DNA of 64,000 nt from Bradyrhizobium prioriisuperbiae (GTDB taxonomy: Bacteria > Pseudomonadota > Alphaproteobacteria > Rhizobiales > Xanthobacteraceae), in assembly GCF_032397745.1 (NCBI RefSeq), contig NZ_CP135921.1:4328501-4392500 (forward strand), given 5' to 3'. This document shows positions 24,099 through 31,798 of the stretch, piece after piece. Every line of letters begins with the position of its first letter. The first letter of the stretch is position 1. A program made the position numbers and the translations under genes. The notes beneath the pieces were generated by a model. It saw only the letters and a list, made by a program, of their open reading frames with translations, did not search any database and was not told the origin of the DNA.

Positions 24099-24452
24099 AT
24101 GAAGACCATTGTTTCGAATTCAGGCTGGAAACAGCGAGGCGGTTTCTCCGCGACGTCGTTTGGCGTTCTCGCGCTGTCCGTGCTGATTGCGGTGCCGACA
24201 CTCCTGATCGCCCGCCTGATCGATCCCGCGCTTCTTCTGCCGGTGCTCAGCATCGTGCTGTTTGTGGGAGCGGCGGTCGCCGTCATCGTGGCCCGCTGGG
24301 TCCACTCTGAGCGGAATTCGGGATATGTGACGTTGTGGGATATCGCCGGCGCGTTCACCCTGATGGGATGCGCGGCGGCGATTTTCAGTGAGCCGGATCA
24401 GGTGGCGCAGTTTTTCGAACAGCTCGCCGAACGCGACCGGGTCAAGCAGTAG
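24099..24452 (+). CDS. Small membrane protein, 117 aa
   Basis: Not recognised by family. The ATG at 24099 follows GGGGAAAAC. After a short cytosolic start come two adjoining hydrophobic helices (SVLIAVPTLLIARLI and LLPVLSIVLFVGAAVAVIVA), then RWVHSERNSG, a third weaker helix (IAGAFTLMGCAAAIF) and a charged tail QLAERDRVKQ. Probably an inner-membrane protein with three passes. It lies in the same direction upstream of the TerC-like gene but is separated from it by a structured leader. Confidence 0.7.
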   Translation: MKTIVSNSGWKQRGGFSATSFGVLALSVLIAVPTLLIARLIDPALLLPVLSIVLFVGAAVAVIVARWVHSERNSGYVTLWDIAGAFTLMGCAAAIFSEPDQVAQFFEQLAERDRVKQ

Positions 24453-24522
24453 GACTAAAAGACCACCAGGCCGGGCCCCTCTGGCAGTCGACAGACTGCG
24501 ATGTCGGACTGGAATTCAACTT

Positions 24523-24638
24523 GGAGTGGCCCCGTTTTGCTTTCGCGGCACAGGCGTGCGTCGCGTGGCGGTAAACCGTCGCGCGCGGGATCCTGTTGTT
24601 CGTTTCGAAGAGAGGCCACTCCCCGGCACCAAGGGGAG
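24523..24638 (+). promoter_or_regulatory. Candidate switchable RNA leader of the TerC-like gene
   Basis: Two mutually exclusive pairings are visible. GGAGTGGCC (24523-24531) can pair perfectly with GGCCACTCC (24614-24622). Alternatively CTCCCC (24619-24624) can pair with GGGGAG (24633-24638), which is the Shine-Dalgarno sequence of the GTG at 24647. The first pairing would free the ribosome site and the second would hide it. TerC-family genes are often controlled by the manganese yybP-ykoY riboswitch, but I do not see its conserved GGGGAGUAG core, so the class, if any, is unassigned. Confidence 0.5.
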
Positions 24639-24646
24639 CCTGACCT

Positions 24647-25276
24647 GTGACCGAATTTTTCAATACCTCACTTCTCAATCCAGATGTCCTGAATGCGTTG
24701 TTTCAGGTCGTCCTGATCGACCTCGTGCTGGCCGGTGACAATGCCATTGTCATCGGCCTTGCCGCGGCCGGCCTGCCGCAGGAGCAGCGGGGACGGGCGA
24801 TCTTGATCGGCATCGTCGCCGCCACCGTGCTGCGCATCGTGTTTGCGGGCGTGGCGACGCAGATCCTGCAGATCGTCGGTCTGTTGCTCGCAGGCGGCAT
24901 CCTGCTGTTGTGGGTGTGCTGGAAGATGTGGCGCGAGTTGCGCGCGCCCGCGCATGTCGAGGCGATAAACGGAGCTGATGACGGCGCGCCGCGCAAGACA
25001 CTGTCGCAAGCCATCTGGCAGATCATCATCGCCGACGTCTCGATGTCGCTCGATAACGTGCTGGCGGTGGCGGGTGCCGCGCGCGAACATCCCTGGGTGC
25101 TGATTTTCGGCCTGGCGCTGTCGATCGCGCTGATGGGTGCCGCCGCGACCTTCATCGCCCGGCTGCTGCAGAAGCATCGCTGGATCGCCTATGTCGGTCT
25201 CGCCGTCATCCTCTACATCGCCGGCGAAATGATCTATCGCGGCACGCTGGACGTGGTGAAGGCGACGGCCACTTAA
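24647..25276 (+). CDS. TerC/YjbE family integral membrane protein
   Basis: A 209-residue TerC-family protein, probably a metal exporter (manganese or calcium in studied relatives). Seven hydrophobic helices are visible. The acidic motifs that define the family are intact: VLIDLVLAGDNAIVIGLAA in helix 1 and IIIADVSMSLDNVLAVAGAA in the second half, each with the DN pair thought to bind metal. It starts at GTG 24647, eight bases after GGGGAG. That Shine-Dalgarno lies in a hairpin which may be part of a regulatory leader. Confidence 0.9.
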   Translation: MTEFFNTSLLNPDVLNALFQVVLIDLVLAGDNAIVIGLAAAGLPQEQRGRAILIGIVAATVLRIVFAGVATQILQIVGLLLAGGILLLWVCWKMWRELRAPAHVEAINGADDGAPRKTLSQAIWQIIIADVSMSLDNVLAVAGAAREHPWVLIFGLALSIALMGAAATFIARLLQKHRWIAYVGLAVILYIAGEMIYRGTLDVVKATAT

Positions 25277-25281
25277 GCCGG

Positions 25282-25809
25282 TCAGCGTCGCCGACGTGCG
25301 GCTGCGGCCAGAAGGCCGCGGCCGATGGTCTTGGGTGGTTCGCTGCGCAGCACGACCGAGGTCGTGACCGCGCCGAACCGGCCGATCGTGTCGACAATGG
25401 TGGCAAGGTCATCGGCCGCCGGCACGATCGCCTTCAGCACGAAGCAGTCCTCGCCGGTCACCCGGTGCACCTCGATCACGAACGGCAGCTCGTCGAACAG
25501 CTTCAGGCATGTGCGGATATGCTCGTGCGCCGTCTTCAGGCGGATGATCGCCATCATCTGCAAGCCGAGCGCGGCGAGATCGATCCGCGCGCCATAGCCG
25601 GAAATGATGCCGCGGTCTTCCAGCCGCTTGACCCGCTCGGACATTGCCGGCTGCGACAGGCCGACTTTGCGCCCCAGTTCCGACAGCGGAATGCGGCCGT
25701 CCTGCTGCAGGGCTTCCAGAATGGCGAGGTCCTTGGCATCGAGATCGGGCGCGAAAGCCGGCCGCGCGGACCGGGCTTTGAGGCCTGAAGGCTTGAGGTT
25801 TGAATCCAT
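25282..25809 (-). CDS. Lrp/AsnC family transcriptional regulator
   Basis: A 175-residue Lrp/AsnC protein. After an unusual basic N-terminal extension of about 22 residues comes the helix-turn-helix (LDAKDLAILEALQQDGRIPL, LSELGRKVGLSQPAMSERV) and then the RAM effector domain with VTGEDCFVLKAIV. The ATG at 25809 is preferred over a TTG two codons upstream. It is divergent from a glutathione transferase gene, a plausible target, and converges on the TerC-like gene with only 5 bases between stops. Confidence 0.92.
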   Translation of the reverse strand: MDSNLKPSGLKARSARPAFAPDLDAKDLAILEALQQDGRIPLSELGRKVGLSQPAMSERVKRLEDRGIISGYGARIDLAALGLQMMAIIRLKTAHEHIRTCLKLFDELPFVIEVHRVTGEDCFVLKAIVPAADDLATIVDTIGRFGAVTTSVVLRSEPPKTIGRGLLAAAARRRR

Positions 25810-25905
25810 CGGCAAAATCGTCCTCTGGGCGATGAGTCAGTATGTCATCGCCGGCTGGCTTTCGCCATCCTCTTCGCTGTCGGCCAACCGGGCGAAGATG
25901 AGGAT

Positions 25906-26523
25906 GTGATGCGACTGATCGGAATGCTGGATTCTCCGTATGTGCGGCGCGTGGCGGTGTCGCTGAAATGCCTGCGGCTGCCGTTCATCCACGAGCCGGT
26001 CTCCGTGTTCAGTCATTTCGACGCCTTCGCAGGCATCAATCCGGTGGTGAAGGCGCCGACCCTGGTGCTCGACGACGGCACCACGCTGATGGATTCAAGC
26101 CTGATCCTCGAGCATCTGGAGCGTCTCGCGCCGCCCGAACATCGCCTGATGCCCGCTGATCTCGCCGATCATGCGCGGGTGCAGCGGCTGACGGGGCTCG
26201 CGCTCGCTGCCTGCGAGAAGACGGTGCAGATCGTCTATGAACATGAACTGCGCCCGATCGAGAAGCGGCATCAGCCCTGGATCGATCGTGTGCACGGGCA
26301 GTTGCTTGCGGCTTATCGCCAGCTCGACGCCGAGATCGGTTCGGGGCGCGCGTGGCTGGTCGGCACGCAGATCACGCAGGCTGATATCTGCGCCGCAGTG
26401 GCTTGGCGCTTCACCCAGAGCATGCTCGCAGACCAAGTGCGGCGCGACGGCCACTGGGCGCTGACGCGGTTGTCGGAGCGGATGGAGGCATTGCCGGAGT
26501 TTGCTTCGACACCGGCGGAGTGA
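25906..26523 (+). CDS. Glutathione S-transferase family protein
   Basis: A 205-residue GST. The N-terminal thioredoxin-like domain shows GMLDSPYVRRVAVSL with an early serine, NPVVKAPTLVLDDG with the cis-proline, and the ES-like pair MDSSLILEHLE. The helical domain begins near residue 85 and includes TQADICAAVAWRF, the aspartate of the family N-capping box. A GTG at 25906 and an ATG three bases later are both possible starts. It is divergent from the Lrp-type regulator. Substrate unknown; not closely similar to the GST at the left end. Confidence 0.9.
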   Translation: MMRLIGMLDSPYVRRVAVSLKCLRLPFIHEPVSVFSHFDAFAGINPVVKAPTLVLDDGTTLMDSSLILEHLERLAPPEHRLMPADLADHARVQRLTGLALAACEKTVQIVYEHELRPIEKRHQPWIDRVHGQLLAAYRQLDAEIGSGRAWLVGTQITQADICAAVAWRFTQSMLADQVRRDGHWALTRLSERMEALPEFASTPAE

Positions 26524-26555
26524 AACAACGCTGCGGGAACTCGACGGTTGGAGCG

Positions 26556-26855
26556 TCAGGCCGCTTCCGTCACGCGCGTAATCTTCGACAGCTGCTTGCC
26601 GATCTGATGTTTTGTAACCTGCACATCGTAATCAGTCTGCAGGTTCAGCCATACTTCGGGAGATGTGCCAAGTGCTTTGGCCAGGCGCAACGCGGTATCT
26701 GCGGTGATTCCGGTTTCCTCGCTCGCGAGCCGCTCCATGCGCGTCCGCGGAACACCGCAGGCCTTTGCCAGTGCACCGGCCGAGAGTGAAAGCGGGATCA
26801 GGAACTCTTCCCGGAGAACCTCACCGGGATGCATCGGTGCAAGTTTTTTCGTCAT
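26556..26855 (-). CDS. higA: HigA-family antitoxin, apparently orphan
   Basis: A 99-residue HigA antidote of the classic short type: MHPGEVLREEFLIPL at the start, then the helix-turn-helix LSAGALAKACGVPRTRMERL and the conserved ALRLAKALGTSPEVWLNLQ. In complete modules higB lies directly upstream. Here only about 100 bases remain before the operator, and the in-frame codons upstream resemble a piece of HigB. So the antitoxin survives without its toxin, perhaps as an anti-addiction factor or a regulator. Confidence 0.88.
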   Translation of the reverse strand: MTKKLAPMHPGEVLREEFLIPLSLSAGALAKACGVPRTRMERLASEETGITADTALRLAKALGTSPEVWLNLQTDYDVQVTKHQIGKQLSKITRVTEAA

Positions 26856-26957
26856 GGCGCAATCATCCTTGCTCAGGTTGGATCGTGAATCTTCAGCCCT
26901 CAGATTATCCAGCACGCGAGCAGCATGGAGATACATGCAGTAAGTATCATGTATCAA
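26856..26957 (-). pseudogene. Probable remnant of the higB toxin gene
   Basis: The open frame leading into higA encodes HAARVLDNLRAED, which resembles the HigB segment usually seen as LDAAxxLDDLRxPPGNRLE, followed by SRSNLSKD and then the antitoxin start. Most of a normal 92-residue toxin is missing. The resemblance is short and judged by eye, so this is an inference helped mainly by position. Confidence 0.3.
26930..26955. promoter_or_regulatory. Operator upstream of the orphan higA
   Basis: GATACATG and CATGTATC form a perfect 8-bp inverted repeat separated by 10 bases. It lies about 75 bases upstream of the higA ATG, where the operator of an intact higBA operon would stand in front of higB. 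Confidence 0.6.
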
Positions 26958-26981
26958 GTCGAGATATATGGCGTCCCGCCG

Positions 26982-27674
26982 TCAGCCGTTGCTGAGCGCC
27001 TTCTGGATATTGCGCCCGGTGCGCTCGATATGGTCGCGCAGCATGCCCGTTGCCTCGCGGATGCGGCGGGCGATCACGGCGTCGGCGATGGCTGTGTGCT
27101 CGGCCGGCACGTTGCGGTCGGGGGCGTGGTTTTTCAAGAAGATGCGGCGATAGCGGTCGCCCTGGTCGTGCAGGGTGGCGCAGAACTGCCGCAGCAGCGG
27201 CATGTTGCAGGCCGCGATCAGTTCGGCATGGAAAGCGCGGTGGGCGATCTCCCACGCCTCCTGCTCTTCGATCGAGGAGCGGGTGCTGCGCTTGCAGCGG
27301 CTGAGCTGATGCAGCGTCGCCAGGATGCGGCCCTCCCAGGCGACGTCGCCGTGCTGCATGGCCTCCTTGAGCGCCATGGTTTCGAGTTCGACCCGCAGCC
27401 GGATCACCTCGGCGAGATTCGCCGGCGACACCGGAGTGACGCGATAGCCGCGCTGGTCGACAATGCTGACCAGGCCTTCGTTCTCCAGCCGGCACAGCGC
27501 TTCGCGCAGCGGGCTGAGGCTGACGCCGAGATTGCTGCGCATGCGGTCGAGATTGAGCTTGCTGCCCGGCATCAGGTCGCCGCGCATGATGGAGGTGCGC
27601 AGCCGGCTCACCAGGGTGGAGGACAGTGTCGCGGAGCTCGGTGTATCCGTTGTGTCGGTCAGTCGATCGGTCAT
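26982..27674 (-). CDS. GntR family regulator, FCD domain
   Basis: A 230-residue FadR-subfamily GntR protein. The winged helix spans residues 18-85 (LVSRLRTSIMRGDLMPGSKL, then VSLSPLREALCRLENEGLV). The FCD ligand domain follows, with RLRVELETMALKEA and metal-site histidines in AHRAFHAELI and near the end. It lies 16 bases downstream of the amidohydrolase gene in the same direction, so the two form an operon. The divergent Bug receptor gene is a likely target. Confidence 0.92.
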   Translation of the reverse strand: MTDRLTDTTDTPSSATLSSTLVSRLRTSIMRGDLMPGSKLNLDRMRSNLGVSLSPLREALCRLENEGLVSIVDQRGYRVTPVSPANLAEVIRLRVELETMALKEAMQHGDVAWEGRILATLHQLSRCKRSTRSSIEEQEAWEIAHRAFHAELIAACNMPLLRQFCATLHDQGDRYRRIFLKNHAPDRNVPAEHTAIADAVIARRIREATGMLRDHIERTGRNIQKALSNG

Positions 27675-27690
27675 CTAGTCCATCCGATTC

Positions 27691-28617
27691 TCAGGCGATT
27701 GCGGCAAAACCGTACAGCGCGGCGGGGTTGTCGACCAGCGCCAGCCGTTGCGTGGTGGCATCCGGCAGCCAAAGCGGAATCAGGTCGATAAGGTCGCCGT
27801 CGTTCGGCATCGGCACCGGGCAGATCGGATGCGGCCAGTTGCTGCCCCAGATGATGCGGTCGGGCCAGTGCGCCACCACCCGTGCGATCATCGGCAGCAT
27901 GTCGAGATGCGGATAAGGCTCGGCCGAGAGTCGGTACAGGCTGGCCAGCTTGACCCAGCAGCGGTCGGTGTCGAGCAGCCGCATCAGCATGGCGAAGGCT
28001 GCTGAATCGACCCCGTCACGGCCATCGATGCGGGCGAGGTGATCGAGCACGAACGGGCTGCGCACCCGCTGCAGCAGCGGCGCCACGTCGATCAGCTCGG
28101 TGGAGCGATCGAAGTGCAGCACCAGATGCCAGTCGAGGTCGAAAGTCTGGGCCGCGAGACCCTCCAGATGTGCAAACGAGGCGCCGCCGCTCACCACCGT
28201 CGACATTCGGCAGCCGCGCATGCCGCGGCGGTGCATGTCCTCGAGCGTGCGGCGCGGCAGCCCGGCGGGAATTACCGCGACGCCGCGCAGCCGGTCCGGT
28301 GCGCGGTCCAGCGCCGCGAGCGTCACGCGATTGTCGGTGCCGTGCGCGCCGCCATGGACGATGACGGCGCGGTCGATCCCGAGCGTAGCATGCAGGTGAT
28401 CGAGCTGTTCGGCCGTGCAGTCTTCCGGCGTGTAGCTGCGCGCAGCGCTGAACGGAAACTGCGCCTGCGGTCCGAACACATGCACATGGCAGTCGCAGGC
28501 GCCGCGCGGCATCACGAACGCCGGCCGTCTGGGTTGGCGGTCGGGGCCGGGGCAGGGCTGCATGGTCCGGGGAGCAGTCTCGATCATTGGCAGCGTTCCC
28601 GTGTCCATCTGGCGCAT
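27691..28617 (-). CDS. Amidohydrolase, LigI-like TIM-barrel hydrolase
   Basis: A 308-residue amidohydrolase_2-type protein related to 2-pyrone-4,6-dicarboxylate lactonase. The metal motif is ACDCHVHVFGP near residue 43; further active-site segments are VIVHGGAHGTDN, LHFDRSTE and FVLDHLARIDG. The C-terminal catalytic loop reads WGSNWPHP, with asparagine where the lactonase has aspartate (WGTDWPH). The start could be the ATG at 28617 or the one at 28608. It forms an operon with the GntR gene and is divergent from a tripartite tricarboxylate receptor, which suggests breakdown of an imported cyclic acid or lactone. Confidence 0.88.
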   Translation of the reverse strand: MRQMDTGTLPMIETAPRTMQPCPGPDRQPRRPAFVMPRGACDCHVHVFGPQAQFPFSAARSYTPEDCTAEQLDHLHATLGIDRAVIVHGGAHGTDNRVTLAALDRAPDRLRGVAVIPAGLPRRTLEDMHRRGMRGCRMSTVVSGGASFAHLEGLAAQTFDLDWHLVLHFDRSTELIDVAPLLQRVRSPFVLDHLARIDGRDGVDSAAFAMLMRLLDTDRCWVKLASLYRLSAEPYPHLDMLPMIARVVAHWPDRIIWGSNWPHPICPVPMPNDGDLIDLIPLWLPDATTQRLALVDNPAALYGFAAIA

Positions 28618-28655
28618 GAGCCGATTTGACGCCCGCGCCCAGAGCTGTCAAGAAT

Positions 28656-28682
28656 AATCGATGAGATAAGAAAAATCGATGA
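28656..28682. promoter_or_regulatory. Direct repeat AATCGATGA between divergent genes
   Basis: AATCGATGA occurs at 28656-28664 and 28674-28682, 18 bp apart, between the amidohydrolase-gntR operon and the Bug receptor gene. It may be the operator of the adjacent GntR regulator, though GntR sites are usually inverted repeats. Confidence 0.4.
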
Positions 28683-28699
28683 TTTTGGGAGAGACGAAA

Positions 28700-29695
28700 A
28701 TGCGTTGCGGAAGAGGACGGTCCCGAATGCGGGCGCTGGCTGGCGCGGTGCTGCTGGTATTGCTGGCCGCTTGGTCTGGTGCCGCTGCCGCAGCGGGATT
28801 TCCCGACCGCCCCGTGAAGATCGTGGTGCCGTTTCCCGCCGGCGGATCGAACGATGTGATCGCGCGGCTGCTCGGCGCCAAGCTCAACGAACTCTGGGGC
28901 CAGACGGTGATCATTGACAACCGCGCCGGCGCCGGCGGCAACATCGGTGCGGAATCCGTTGCCCGGGCCGCCGCTGACGGCACCACGCTGCTGTTGACCG
29001 CGCCGGGTCCGCTGGCCGTCAACCAGTCGCTTTACGCCAGCCTGCCATTCAACCCGATGAAGGACTTTGCGCCGGTGGCGCTGGTCGCCTCGGTGCCGAT
29101 CGTGTTGGCGGTCAATCCGGCGGTAAAGGCCAAATCGGTGGCGGAACTGATCGCGCTCGCGAAAGCCGCGCCGGGCAAGCTGAATTTCGGCTCCTCCGGC
29201 TATGGCTCGACCAATCATCTTGCCGGCGAACTCTTCAAGACGCAGGCCGGCATCAACATCGTGCATGTGCCTTATCGCGGCGCCGCGCCGGCGATGAACG
29301 ATCTGATCGCCGGACAGATCCCGATGATGTTCGACAACATGCCCGCGATCCGCCCGCAGATGCTCGGCGGCACCATCCGCGGCATCGCGGTGGCCGGGGC
29401 CAAGCGCTCGCCGCTGTTTCCGGACCTGCCGACCATGGCTGAGGCCGGCGTCAACGGTTTCGAGGCCTCGTCATGGTTCGGCCTGGTCGCGCCGTCAGCG
29501 ACCCCGCCGGACGTGATGGCGGCGCTGATCGCGGCGGTCAGCAAAGTGCTGCAGGATCCGGACGTGGTGAAGAAACTCGCCGAAGTCGGCGCCGAACCCG
29601 GCGCATTGTCGGGCGCGGCATTCGCCACCTTCCTGCGCGCGGAAGCCGACAAGTGGGGCAAGGTCGTCACCACTGCCGGCGTCAAGGTCGAGTGA
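28700..29695 (+). CDS. Tripartite tricarboxylate transporter substrate-binding protein (Bug)
   Basis: A 331-residue periplasmic receptor of the Bug/TctC family. The ATG at 28700 follows GGGAGAGACG and opens a signal peptide (residues 9-33, MRALAGAVLLVLLAAW, cleavage after AAA). Family marks are FPDRPVKIVVPFPAGGSNDV, IIDNRAGAGGNIG, LNFGSSGYGSTNHLAGELF and HVPYRGAAPAMNDL. No TctA or TctB is adjacent, so it must share membrane partners encoded elsewhere, as many Bug proteins do. It is divergent from the amidohydrolase operon and followed by an AhpD-like gene. Confidence 0.92.
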   Translation: MRCGRGRSRMRALAGAVLLVLLAAWSGAAAAAGFPDRPVKIVVPFPAGGSNDVIARLLGAKLNELWGQTVIIDNRAGAGGNIGAESVARAAADGTTLLLTAPGPLAVNQSLYASLPFNPMKDFAPVALVASVPIVLAVNPAVKAKSVAELIALAKAAPGKLNFGSSGYGSTNHLAGELFKTQAGINIVHVPYRGAAPAMNDLIAGQIPMMFDNMPAIRPQMLGGTIRGIAVAGAKRSPLFPDLPTMAEAGVNGFEASSWFGLVAPSATPPDVMAALIAAVSKVLQDPDVVKKLAEVGAEPGALSGAAFATFLRAEADKWGKVVTTAGVKVE

Positions 29696-29740
29696 CGGCG
29701 CAGCGCGCATTCCATCATCAACACACCACGCGAGAGATCC

Positions 29741-30124
29741 ATGACCAAACCGCCCGCCACTCTTGATGACCTCGAAGGTCGCTACCGGGACATGATCGGC
29801 CTGGTGCCGCCGAAGATCGGCAAGCGGCTGAAACTCGGCCTCAAGGTCGATCCCGGCATCGTCACCGCGCTGGAAGACTGGCGGATCGCGGCGCTGACGC
29901 CGCAGGCGCTGGATCAGAAAACCGTACAGCTGATGTCGTTCGCCATCCTGCTGGTGCAGACCTCGGAGGCGGCGGCCAATCACGCCCGCGCGGCGATCAA
30001 GGCCGGCGCCACCCTGCAAGAGCTGCACGCCTCCGCCGCCATCGCCGCGCTGTTTCGCGGTGTTGCGGCCTTCAATCTCGCCGGTGAAATCTTGAGCTCG
30101 CTGTTTCCGGAGTCGGACAAGTAG
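29741..30124 (+). CDS. Carboxymuconolactone decarboxylase/AhpD-like protein lacking cysteines
   Basis: A 127-residue all-helical CMD/AhpD-fold protein. The fold signature is EAAANHARAAIKAGATLQEL, matching the usual E-x-C-x-x-H-x-x-x-A-x-x-x-G-A motif, but both redox cysteines of AhpD are replaced by alanine or asparagine and the protein contains no cysteine at all. A peroxidase or disulfide role is therefore ruled out; a decarboxylase or isomerase role with the retained histidine is possible. GAGAGATCC precedes the ATG. Probably co-transcribed with the Bug receptor. Confidence 0.8.
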   Translation: MTKPPATLDDLEGRYRDMIGLVPPKIGKRLKLGLKVDPGIVTALEDWRIAALTPQALDQKTVQLMSFAILLVQTSEAAANHARAAIKAGATLQELHASAAIAALFRGVAAFNLAGEILSSLFPESDK

Positions 30125-30140
30125 CGCTGCGTTCGCGTTC

Positions 30141-31718
30141 TCACGCCACCAGCCGCTCCCGCAAGAGCTTCTTCATCACCTTGCCGTTGGCGTTGCGCGG
30201 CAGGGGCTCGGTGGTGAGATCGATGGTCTCCGGCACCTTGTAGTCGGACAGCTGTGTGGCACAGAGTGTGCGCAAGGCCTCGGTGTCGAGTGTCGGATTG
30301 CGGGTGACGATGACCGCGTGCACCCGCTCGCCCAGCACCGGGCAGGGTTTTGCAATGATCGCGCTTTCCACCACGTCAGGATGGCCTGATAGCACCGACT
30401 CCACTTCGGCGGAATAGATCTTGTGACCGCCGCGGTTGATCATGTCCTTCTGGCGATCGAACACGCGGATGAAACCCTGCTCGTCGATCGAGCCGAGGTC
30501 GCCGGAATGCCAGTAGCCGCCCGTGAAGCTCTCCGCCGTCGCCTTGGCGTTATTCCAGTAGCCCCGGACGACGGAGCCGCTCCGGATCCAGATCTCGCCG
30601 ATCGCGCCGCGGGGCAGCTCGCGGCCGGCTTCATTCATCACCATGATATGGGCGCCGGGGCAGGCAAGCCCGACGCTGTCGAGGTGGCTCGCGGTCAGCT
30701 CCGGCGGCATGATGGTGGAGGGCGAGGTGGTCTCGGTCGCGCCATAGGCGTTGATCAGCTTCAGGCCCGGAATCTTCTGCGCCAGCTTCTCGATGGTGGC
30801 CACCGGCATCGGTGCGCCGCCATAACCGCCGATCCGCCATGCCGAGAGATAGTGGTTGTCGAAATCCACCTGCAGCAGGCAGAGATTGTACATCGCCGGC
30901 ACCATCACCGTCTGCGTGACGCGTTCGCGCGCGGCGATCGCCAGATAGTCGGCGGCCTTGAACTCGGCGATGATGATCAGTGCGCCGGCGCAGCGCACCA
31001 TGCTCATGATATTGGCGACCACGCCGGTGACATGAGCCAGCGGCACCGCGGCGATCGAGCGGTCTGATGGCGTCAGCGCCATGCAGGCTTCGTAGACCAT
31101 GGCTGAATGGATCACGTTGCAATGAGCGAGCATCGCGCCCTTCGGCCGGCCGGTGGTGCCGGAGGTGTACAGGATCAGCGCGGTGTCTTCCTCGGACACC
31201 TCAGCGGGCGCATCCTGCGGCGTATCTATCATCAGGTCCGCGAATGCGGCCATGGCGACGCGATGCTGCAGCGCCCGCACATCGGCTGTATCAGGCAGTC
31301 GCTCGCCGAGCTCGGTTTCGTGGATGATGGCCCTGGCGCCGCTGTCGGCGACCACATAGGCGATCTCAGGCTTTTGCTGCCGGGTGCTCAGCACCACGGT
31401 CACGAGGCCCAGCCGCGCCGCGCCGAACATGGCCAGCGCAAATTCGATGCGGTTGCCGAGCAGGATGGCGAGGCGGTCGCCGGGCACAAGGCCGCGCTTT
31501 TGCAGACCCGCGGCGACGCGTGCCGACTGCTCGATCACCTCTGCCCAGGTCAGCCGCCATGGGCCGGCGATCAAGGCCTCGCCGTCCGGATTGCTGCGGG
31601 CCGCATCCTCGACCATCTGCCAGATGCTAAGGGGGCGTTCCCTGAACGCCGGCACCACGCGGTCGCCGAACCGCGCTTCGTCGCGCATTGTCGGAATCTC
31701 GTTGCCGAACCAGTTCAT
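30141..31718 (-). CDS. AMP-dependent acyl-CoA synthetase/ligase
   Basis: A 525-residue class I adenylate-forming enzyme that activates a carboxylic acid as acyl-AMP and transfers it to CoA. The phosphate-binding loop is LILYTSGTTGRPKGAML near residue 190, the A5 motif YGATETTSPS near residue 325, the A7 motif WHSGDLGSIDEQGFIRV, the hinge DRQKDMINRGGHKIYSAEVE near residue 425, and the catalytic lysine is in NANGKVMKKLL near the end. It is complete. It follows an MFS carrier gene by 80 bases on the same strand, suggesting import and activation of the same acid. Confidence 0.93.
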   Translation of the reverse strand: MNWFGNEIPTMRDEARFGDRVVPAFRERPLSIWQMVEDAARSNPDGEALIAGPWRLTWAEVIEQSARVAAGLQKRGLVPGDRLAILLGNRIEFALAMFGAARLGLVTVVLSTRQQKPEIAYVVADSGARAIIHETELGERLPDTADVRALQHRVAMAAFADLMIDTPQDAPAEVSEEDTALILYTSGTTGRPKGAMLAHCNVIHSAMVYEACMALTPSDRSIAAVPLAHVTGVVANIMSMVRCAGALIIIAEFKAADYLAIAARERVTQTVMVPAMYNLCLLQVDFDNHYLSAWRIGGYGGAPMPVATIEKLAQKIPGLKLINAYGATETTSPSTIMPPELTASHLDSVGLACPGAHIMVMNEAGRELPRGAIGEIWIRSGSVVRGYWNNAKATAESFTGGYWHSGDLGSIDEQGFIRVFDRQKDMINRGGHKIYSAEVESVLSGHPDVVESAIIAKPCPVLGERVHAVIVTRNPTLDTEALRTLCATQLSDYKVPETIDLTTEPLPRNANGKVMKKLLRERLVA

Positions 31719-31798
31719 GGCGTTCCGTCCCGTTTATTCTTTTGGTTGTCGTTGATTGGCCGATCCGCGCGCGATTGTGCCGGGCGCGGGTGTGTCGA

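Noticed and set aside
24453..24646. yybP-ykoY manganese riboswitch before the TerC-like gene
   Set aside because: I looked for the conserved GGGGAGUAG-type core and did not find it. The leader has competing stems, so it is reported as an unassigned structured leader.
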